This document shows positions 5,890-11,221 of a stretch of 11,221 bases of DNA, one piece after another. The translations under genes were made by a program, and so were the position numbers. The DNA comes from Flavobacteriales bacterium (GTDB taxonomy: Bacteria; Bacteroidota; Bacteroidia; Flavobacteriales_D; Sanyastnellaceae), in contig JAIYCK010000221.1 in assembly GCA_027488055.1 (NCBI GenBank), forward strand, positions 1 to 11,221. Direction: 5' to 3'. Numbering within the stretch: position 1 is the first letter of the stretch; the number at the start of each line of letters is the position of its first letter. The notes under the pieces are model-generated. The model made no database searches. It was not told where the DNA came from and was given only the letters and a program-made list of their open reading frames with translations.

Positions 5890-8244
5890 TTAGGAGGGTG
5901 ATACGACTTTGAGTTTTGCAAAGCGTAACAGTAATTGCTTTTGTCCTTCTTTCGGGAAGAAAATGGTGGCCTTGATATCTGGTGCTACACCGTCCAATGC
6001 GATAACCTTTCCCTTTCCAAATTTCTCATGCAACACTTCTGCACCAACCAATATGTCCTCAGCAGGCGAAAAATCACCAACGCTAGCTTGTGCGCTAGTG
6101 GGATTTACTTTTTTGAAATTACGAGGAGGAACGAAAGGCACCGCCGGTGGCTCGTTGTGCACTACTTTGGCAGGCGGCGACTGAGCTGGTTTCTGAGAAA
6201 ATCTATTTTGAGGTCCAAAGAATTGCGATCGCTCATTGTCAAAACGAGTGGACGTAGGTTTTGGGGATTCACTTGGCAGCTCAAGATATTGTTCATCGAT
6301 TTCTTCGATAAATCGACTCGGCTCACAATAACTGAGTTGGCCCCAACGATAGCGTGTAAGGGCATAGGATAAAGTAGCTTTTTTTTCAGCGCGTGTCAAT
6401 GCCACATAAAAAAGCCTTCTTTCTTCTTCCATTTCTTCGCGTGAGTTGATGGATAGTTGCGATGGAAAAAGATTTTCTTCAAGCCCGACAATATTGACAT
6501 ATGGGAATTCAAGGCCTTTGCTAGCATGTATGGTCATGAGGCTCACACGATCGTTGTCTTCGCCTTTGTCCTGATCGGCATCGGTAAGCAGGGCTACATC
6601 GATTAGGAAGTCGCTAAGCGTATTGATTTGAAGCGGATTCGCCTCGTCCACACGGTCGCTAAATTCTTTCATACCATTCAGCAACTCTTGGATGTTCTCA
6701 TACCGAGCCACCCCTTCTGGAGTGCGGTCGCTGTAAAGGTCTTTCAAGAGCCCGCTTTCAGATGCGATTTGATGACCTAATTCATAGGCATTCCGCGCAT
6801 CAAGAGCCACTCGAAAGCTTTTGACCATGGTAATGAACTCGTTTATTTTATTCCAAGTAGCGCCGGTAATTCCAGCTTCTTGGCTCCGCTCAACCATTTC
6901 CCAAATACCAATTTGTCGCTCATTTGCTCCAACCACAATTTTCTGAATGGTGGTATCTCCAATGCCCCTTTTCGGATAGTTGATCACCCGTTTGAGTGCT
7001 TCTTCATCATTGGGGTTGCAGGCCAATCGAAAGTACGATATCAAATCCTTGATCTCTTTGCGCTGGTAAAAGCTAAGGCCCCCATAAATGCGGTATGGAA
7101 CATTGAGTTTGCGAAGTGCTTCTTCAAAGGCTCTACTTTGCGCGTTGGTGCGATACAATATGGCGAAATCAGAGGGTTTAGCTCCATCTTGTTGCCGGAG
7201 ATAGAAAATCTGATTGGCTACGAAATAGCCTTCGTCATTGTCCGTAGCAGCCTTGTGCACCTTGATTTTATCGCCCACGTCATTGGCCGTCCAGACATCC
7301 TTTTGTATTTGTTCCTTGTTCTTGGAGATGATCGAATTCGCCGCATTCACTATGTTTTTTGTGCTGCGGTAATTTTGCTCGAGTTTATACACGCTGAACT
7401 CATCATATATGCCATATTCCTTCTGGAAATTCAATATGTTCTGAATATTGGCGCCACGAAACGCATAAATACTTTGAGCGTCATCACCCACTACGCATAT
7501 ATTGGCGTGACGAGCGGCGAGCTGTTTTACAATGAGGTATTGGGCAAAGTTGGTATCTTGATACTCATCCACCAATATGTATTGAAATTTCTCCTGATAC
7601 TTGAGCAAAATCGAGGGGAAATCCCGCAGAAGCACATTGGTCTTGAAGAGCAAGTCATCGAAATCCATGGCGCCTGACTTGAATAAACGCAAGTCATATT
7701 GAGCAAAGATTTCTCCCAAGCGTGGCTTCGCACTCATGCGATCCTCAGCGATTAGATCCGAATTGTTTAAGTAATCCTGAGAAGAGATCAGGTTGTTCTT
7801 TGCGCTTGAAATTCGATTATAGACCAAACCGGGTTTGTAGGTCTTATCATCCAGGTTCATTTCCTTGATAATGTCTTTTACCAAATTTTTGGCATCGGCA
7901 GTATCATAAATGGAAAAGTTCCGCGGATAGTTGATGTATTCCGACTCAATCCTCAAGATACGAGCGAAGATGGAGTGGAAGGTGCCCATCCAAATGTCCT
8001 TGGCATCGCTCTCCCCTATGAGTTCGCCGATCCGATGCTTCATTTCTTTCGCAGCCTTATTTGTAAAAGTCAAAGAAAGAATATGAAAAGGATCTACGCC
8101 ATTTTGTATTAAATGAGCGATGCGATAAGTGAGAACCCGTGTTTTACCAGATCCAGCGCCAGCTATCACCATCATAGGCCCAGTGATCTGGGCAGCCGCA
8201 ACGCGCTGAGCTTCGTTGAGTTTGGAAAGTAGTTCGTGTGCCAT
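5890..8244 (-). CDS. uvrD: UvrD/PcrA-type superfamily 1 ATP-dependent DNA helicase
   Basis: A 784-residue 3'-5' DNA helicase of the UvrD/PcrA/Rep family, acting in nucleotide excision repair, mismatch repair and clearing of replication or transcription blocks. All SF1 motifs are intact: Walker A GAGSGKT (29-35), Ia TFTNKAAKEM (59-68), II VDEYQD (225-230), III VVGDDAQSIYAFRGA (251-265), IV NYRST (291-295), V TIHASKGLEF (571-580) and VI LFYVALTRAEKK (611-622). A Pro/Ser-rich linker (about 655-730) leads to a small C-terminal Tudor-like domain, GAEVLHEKFGKGKV to the end, which in PcrA/UvrD binds RNA polymerase. I chose the ATG at 8244 because it gives the usual short lead to LNEAQR; an in-frame GTG at 8259 adds five residues. 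The 86-bp gap after the desaturase suggests its own promoter, but I cannot point to a clear one. Confidence 0.96.
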   Translation of the reverse strand: MAHELLSKLNEAQRVAAAQITGPMMVIAGAGSGKTRVLTYRIAHLIQNGVDPFHILSLTFTNKAAKEMKHRIGELIGESDAKDIWMGTFHSIFARILRIESEYINYPRNFSIYDTADAKNLVKDIIKEMNLDDKTYKPGLVYNRISSAKNNLISSQDYLNNSDLIAEDRMSAKPRLGEIFAQYDLRLFKSGAMDFDDLLFKTNVLLRDFPSILLKYQEKFQYILVDEYQDTNFAQYLIVKQLAARHANICVVGDDAQSIYAFRGANIQNILNFQKEYGIYDEFSVYKLEQNYRSTKNIVNAANSIISKNKEQIQKDVWTANDVGDKIKVHKAATDNDEGYFVANQIFYLRQQDGAKPSDFAILYRTNAQSRAFEEALRKLNVPYRIYGGLSFYQRKEIKDLISYFRLACNPNDEEALKRVINYPKRGIGDTTIQKIVVGANERQIGIWEMVERSQEAGITGATWNKINEFITMVKSFRVALDARNAYELGHQIASESGLLKDLYSDRTPEGVARYENIQELLNGMKEFSDRVDEANPLQINTLSDFLIDVALLTDADQDKGEDNDRVSLMTIHASKGLEFPYVNIVGLEENLFPSQLSINSREEMEEERRLFYVALTRAEKKATLSYALTRYRWGQLSYCEPSRFIEEIDEQYLELPSESPKPTSTRFDNERSQFFGPQNRFSQKPAQSPPAKVVHNEPPAVPFVPPRNFKKVNPTSAQASVGDFSPAEDILVGAEVLHEKFGKGKVIALDGVAPDIKATIFFPKEGQKQLLLRFAKLKVVSPS

Positions 8245-8330
8245 AAAAGTTACCGCCACGAAGATAAAACGCTTTCCAGCGGCTTATACCGAATGTGAGT
8301 AAACAATGAATAAGATCTCCAGCCTACATT

Positions 8331-9398
8331 CTATGCGCGGCCAATCTCCTTCAAATGGACAACGTGAGAGCGCACAGCGCGCAATACTGTTGGATGGTAG
8401 TTATAAGGAACGCCGTAGGTATCACACATTTCCTTCACAATTTTGCTCAATGCAGGGTAGTGGATGTGTGAAATACGTGGGAACAAATGATGCTCTACTT
8501 GGAAATTCAATCCGCCAGTAAACCAAGATACAATTTTGTTTTCCATAGCAAAATTGCTAGTGGTTTTGATTTGTTGCACAGCCCAGTCATTGTCGAGCTT
8601 TTGACGTGATTTAGAATCGTCATAGAATGACGTCTCTTCCACTACGTGAGCCAATTGGAATACAATCGCGATGATGATTCCGCAAACTAAAATTGTCACC
8701 GTGTAACCGATCAATACATTGGTCAAACCAAGCAAATAAATGGGAAGTCCAATAAACATGGTGTAGTAGGTCAACTTGGTCACCCAAAAGCTAATGTGCT
8801 GTGCGAATGTGTATTTTTTGATTGGCACACTACCCACTTTTCCAGAAAAATACTTCTTGAAATCAAAGTAAAAAACCCAGAAAGCATAATTCGTAGCGTA
8901 AAAGAAGAAAGCATAAATATGTTGGTATTTATGATACGAACGCTTTTCTTGTTGTGTTGTCACGCGCAAAACGGGCTGCACATCAATATCATCATCAAGA
9001 CCAACTACATTGGTGTAATTGTGATGAACCATGTTGTGTTTGGTCTTCCAAAGATGAACGTCTCCGCCCATCACGTTAAGAGAGTGCCCCATGATGTTGT
9101 TCAACCAAGGATAACGAGAGTAACTGCCATGAGCACTATCGTGCATTACGTTGAAGCCAATACCGGCCAGCGTAACTCCAAGTAACGCACACATGATGAG
9201 ACTGATGTATGGATTATTAGGGGTAAAAAACACAAGTGTAACGTACAATGCTACCAAGGCGCTAATGAGCAGAATGGCTTTGATGTGAATTCTCCAATCT
9301 CCCCAGCGGTTTTTGCCCGATTGTTCGAAGTATTGGTCAACTCTACTTGTAAGTTCGTTGAAAAAACTAAACTCTTTTTCGTTGTTCATTTCTGACAT
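8331..9398 (-). CDS. Membrane fatty acid (acyl-CoA) desaturase, front-end type
   Basis: A 355-residue integral-membrane di-iron desaturase that inserts a double bond in an acyl chain using O2 and electrons from a separate carrier. The three histidine boxes are present: HDSAH (86-90), HNMVHH (121-126) and QVEHH (300-304). Gln in the third box is the hallmark of front-end (delta-5/delta-6, linoleoyl-CoA-like) desaturases. Hydrophobic segments lie near residues 41-59, 64-83, 160-178, 208-225 and 229-250. There is no N-terminal cytochrome b5 domain (no HPGG), so a ferredoxin or free cytochrome must donate electrons. The ATG at 9398 (MSEMNNEKEF) places the FFNELTSRVDQYF helix near the start as is usual; ATGs at 9437 and 9389 are alternatives. 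Substrate and exact regiospecificity are not readable. The role is probably adjusting membrane fluidity. Confidence 0.93.
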   Translation of the reverse strand: MSEMNNEKEFSFFNELTSRVDQYFEQSGKNRWGDWRIHIKAILLISALVALYVTLVFFTPNNPYISLIMCALLGVTLAGIGFNVMHDSAHGSYSRYPWLNNIMGHSLNVMGGDVHLWKTKHNMVHHNYTNVVGLDDDIDVQPVLRVTTQQEKRSYHKYQHIYAFFFYATNYAFWVFYFDFKKYFSGKVGSVPIKKYTFAQHISFWVTKLTYYTMFIGLPIYLLGLTNVLIGYTVTILVCGIIIAIVFQLAHVVEETSFYDDSKSRQKLDNDWAVQQIKTTSNFAMENKIVSWFTGGLNFQVEHHLFPRISHIHYPALSKIVKEMCDTYGVPYNYHPTVLRAVRSHVVHLKEIGRA

Positions 9399-9447
9399 TA
9401 GGTATAATTTTTTGGCAAGGAAAATCTCCACGCCCATTTATTGGTGT

Positions 9448-9476
9448 GCAATTTACGACTGCTTTGCGATCAACAA
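9448..9476 (-). promoter_or_regulatory. Possible promoter of the desaturase gene
   Basis: On the minus strand a TTG (9474-9476) is followed after 18 bp by TAAATTGC (9448-9455), a near match to the Bacteroidota TTTG/TAnnTTTG promoter pair. The -7 match is imperfect because TTTG is shortened to TTGC. It sits about 50 bp before the preferred start at 9398 and inside the 136-bp gap after the peroxidase gene. If real, the start at 9437 would leave an unusually short leader, which supports 9398. Confidence 0.25.
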
Positions 9477-9534
9477 GCCATTAAATTCTTACAATTCTAC
9501 CCCAAAGCGATGTTAATATGATCTAAGTCAGCGA

Positions 9535-10728
9535 CTAAGGCTTGCTTGTGAAAGGGTCTGAAAATTTGGGGTCTCCCAAAACCTGATAATCGGTCAAGGT
9601 GCGCATGAAAGCTATCAGGGCATTTTTCTCCGATTGCGACATGAACATGCGCAAAGGAATAGTGCCGTTGATTTCAACCTCAAGTGATGGATCGATTACA
9701 GGACCGAGATTGAACAAACCTCCATTGCTATGGGTGCGCAGTGTCTGTGATAGTTGAGGATGGTATTGAATGCCGCTGTTATAAAATTCCACGACTTCCT
9801 CGAGCGTGCCAAAGCGCCCATCATGCATATAAGGTCCTGTCAAAGCGATATTGCGAAGAGATGGTGTTTTGAACCAACCATTCAACGGGGTGTTGGCGTC
9901 CATCAATCCAATCACGCCTGGATCATTGTAATGTTCATCCAATCCTATGTTTTGAGCAAAAGTCAAACTGCCATCTAGATTTGGGCCACCATGACAAGTG
10001 GAACAAGGAAATTTAGTGAAGAACAATCGGCGGCCGAAGTTCTCTTCTTCTGTGAAATTGGGAAACTCATCGAGATTCGTATTCACTTGGGAGCGGCCAA
10101 TGTCATATTTACTCTGATAGGAAATGATGGATCTGATGAATTGGGCCATGGCAATGCCCATCCGCTCGGATGTGACTTCTTCAGAACCAAATGCATTTAT
10201 AAATAAAGGCTTGTAGTAAGCAGCATCTTCTACTTTGGCCACCATGTATTCTTCCTCGTCGATGCCCATTTCAATGTGGTTGGCAATGGGTTGCAGCACC
10301 ATATGATCCAAGGCTTGCTCTCGCAAATCCCAGAAGAAGCCAACTTGAGTGCCTGTATTGACAATTGCTTGGGTATTGCGCCCGGCCAAGTTAAATTCAA
10401 AACCCTCGCTGCGAACAAGGTTGTCCGCAAATCCAGTGACCTGCTTGTGACAACTTCCGCAACTCACACGATTGTTGCGAGAAAGTCTCGTATCATAAAA
10501 CAGCACTCTACCCAATGTGGCGATATCATCGTCAATTATGCTGTCGTTGTATGGGTCAAAAAAGAGTCCTTGAACAGCTTCGGTGTTATAATACTGATAG
10601 GTTTCGGCAGGCAAATGAGGTACACGCGCCTCACCCTCCTCTACGGTGGGTGTGCAGGTCCAAATGGTTACGACCATGCTAAACATCAATAGGATAGTCC
10701 GTGTGTACATCATTTCAAAAATAGGCAT
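9535..10728 (-). CDS. Di-heme cytochrome c peroxidase (CCP/MauG family), probable lipoprotein
   Basis: A 397-residue exported di-heme protein; classical members reduce H2O2 to water with electrons from small cytochromes. Two heme c sites are clear, CGSCH (90-94) and CSTCH (242-246). Met301 in GPYMHDGRF sits where bacterial CCPs have the Met ligand of the high-potential heme; MauG has Tyr there. FFWDLREQAL (131-140) and EMG (153-155) are family blocks, though WDLR replaces the commoner WDGR. The N-terminus (MMYTRTILLMFSMVV, then TIWTC) looks like a lipoprotein signal with Cys25 as the anchored residue; the lipobox is atypical. The ATG at 10728 shares its A with the upstream gene's stop (TGATG), favouring translational coupling; ATGs at 10713 and 10710 are alternatives with a cleaner signal peptide. 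Family membership is firm; the physiological substrate is unknown. Confidence 0.93.
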   Translation of the reverse strand: MPIFEMMYTRTILLMFSMVVTIWTCTPTVEEGEARVPHLPAETYQYYNTEAVQGLFFDPYNDSIIDDDIATLGRVLFYDTRLSRNNRVSCGSCHKQVTGFADNLVRSEGFEFNLAGRNTQAIVNTGTQVGFFWDLREQALDHMVLQPIANHIEMGIDEEEYMVAKVEDAAYYKPLFINAFGSEEVTSERMGIAMAQFIRSIISYQSKYDIGRSQVNTNLDEFPNFTEEENFGRRLFFTKFPCSTCHGGPNLDGSLTFAQNIGLDEHYNDPGVIGLMDANTPLNGWFKTPSLRNIALTGPYMHDGRFGTLEEVVEFYNSGIQYHPQLSQTLRTHSNGGLFNLGPVIDPSLEVEINGTIPLRMFMSQSEKNALIAFMRTLTDYQVLGDPKFSDPFTSKP

Positions 10729-11221
10729 CAAAGCGTTAAACAAATGAAAAGCGCGGAAGGTGCGATGAAATAGGTTCTATTGCCTTCTGTAATCAATTCA
10801 CTGTCAAACTCTGGGAAGAGATTGCTCTCGGCTTTTTCAGTCAAATTATCTTTCCCAATGCGAAACAACAGCTCAGTACCAATACTTACTTTGGGGTGTG
10901 GTTTATAGTCCAGGCGCAAGTAAGGGGAGATGCCACTCTCTTTGAAGATTGATGAATTGTCATTTTTGACCTGCGCACCGTCTTCGTTTTGGAATTCGGT
11001 TGACAAGCTCTGCGTATACCCCGATTGGTAGTAGTCGATACCGAAATGCATATTCCATCGAGCTTGGATGGCGATTTTATAATATGCGCCAATTCTCCAA
11101 TCGGTATGGGAGCTATCTACTTGCGTGGTGACATTGCCGTTGGCTGAGGATGGTTGGTGTGTTGAGGTGGATTTATCAAGACCCAAACTGGCATGAAAAC
11201 CGAATTTGGAACCGCCATAGC
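10728..11221 (-). CDS. Outer-membrane beta-barrel protein (5' truncated)
   Basis: The frame is open from the right edge (first full codon at 11219) to TGA at 10728-10730, giving the last 163 residues. It begins YGGSKFGFHASLGLDKS and continues with alternating polar/aromatic strands such as WRIGAYYKIAI, MHFGIDYYQSGY, GISPYLRLDYK and VSIGTELLFRIG, separated by polar, charged loops. That is the pattern of a small outer-membrane beta-barrel of the kind common in Bacteroidota. The final strand ends IAPSALFICLTL, less aromatic at the very C-terminus than classic barrel signals. The gene overlaps the peroxidase start by one base, so the two are likely co-expressed at the cell envelope. It is called by strand pattern only; no specific subfamily or ligand can be named. 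The signal peptide and N-terminal half lie outside the window. Confidence 0.7.
   Translation of the reverse strand, partial: YGGSKFGFHASLGLDKSTSTHQPSSANGNVTTQVDSSHTDWRIGAYYKIAIQARWNMHFGIDYYQSGYTQSLSTEFQNEDGAQVKNDNSSIFKESGISPYLRLDYKPHPKVSIGTELLFRIGKDNLTEKAESNLFPEFDSELITEGNRTYFIAPSALFICLTL

Noticed and set aside
6880..7677. Plus-strand open frame of 265 codons inside the helicase gene
   Set aside because: It is antisense to intact helicase motifs, resembles no family I know, and is explained as a shadow of the real coding strand.
8266..8284. Small hairpin CGCT-GGAA-AGCG followed by TTTT on the minus strand between desaturase and helicase
   Set aside because: A 4-bp stem with a short, interrupted T-run is too weak to call a terminator.
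9524..9540. Imperfect inverted repeat (ctaagtc-agc-gactaag) at the peroxidase stop
   Set aside because: The stem is short with a mismatch and no T-tract follows, so it is not convincing as a terminator.
10276..10692. Plus-strand open frame of 138 codons opposite the peroxidase
   Set aside because: It is a shadow of a gene with clear heme motifs; the frame has no recognisable domain or start context.

Overview
The window looks like chromosomal DNA from a member of the Bacteroidota, probably Flavobacteriales or a close relative. Four things point there: a very large secreted protein with a C-terminal type IX secretion (T9SS) sorting domain, a group II geranylgeranylglyceryl phosphate synthase, a kynurenine-pathway dioxygenase, and A/T-rich starts without clear Shine-Dalgarno sequences. 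Taxonomy is inferred from gene content only; no rRNA or tRNA gene is present.

Layout. The tail of an unidentified plus-strand gene (to 97) converges on a block of minus-strand genes. A strong bidirectional hairpin terminator (138-166) separates them. Reading the minus strand from right to left, in transcription order, the block holds: a truncated outer-membrane beta-barrel gene (10728-11221); a di-heme cytochrome c peroxidase whose start overlaps the barrel's stop as TGATG; a front-end-type fatty acid desaturase (8331-9398); a UvrD/PcrA-type helicase (5890-8244); the prenylglyceryl phosphate synthase (5078-5833); 3-hydroxyanthranilate 3,4-dioxygenase (4529-5056); and a 1413-residue PKD-repeat T9SS cargo protein (186-4427).

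How the genes relate. The barrel and peroxidase genes look translationally coupled. Helicase, prenyl-lipid synthase and dioxygenase are closely spaced (56 and 21 bp gaps) and could share a transcript, although their roles differ (DNA repair, ether-lipid precursor, NAD precursor). The desaturase and the giant surface protein are probably independent units. Apart from the surface protein these are recognisable families, and I see no mobile element, CRISPR array, toxin-antitoxin pair or defence cluster.

The most unusual content is the surface protein. It alternates about nine cysteine-bearing PKD-like units with five copies of a second ~105-residue module carrying a C-x-x-x-G-C-Y signature, and ends in a T9SS domain. 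A second point of interest is the helicase/prenylglyceryl-synthase adjacency, which recalls the pcrB-pcrA pair of Bacillus.
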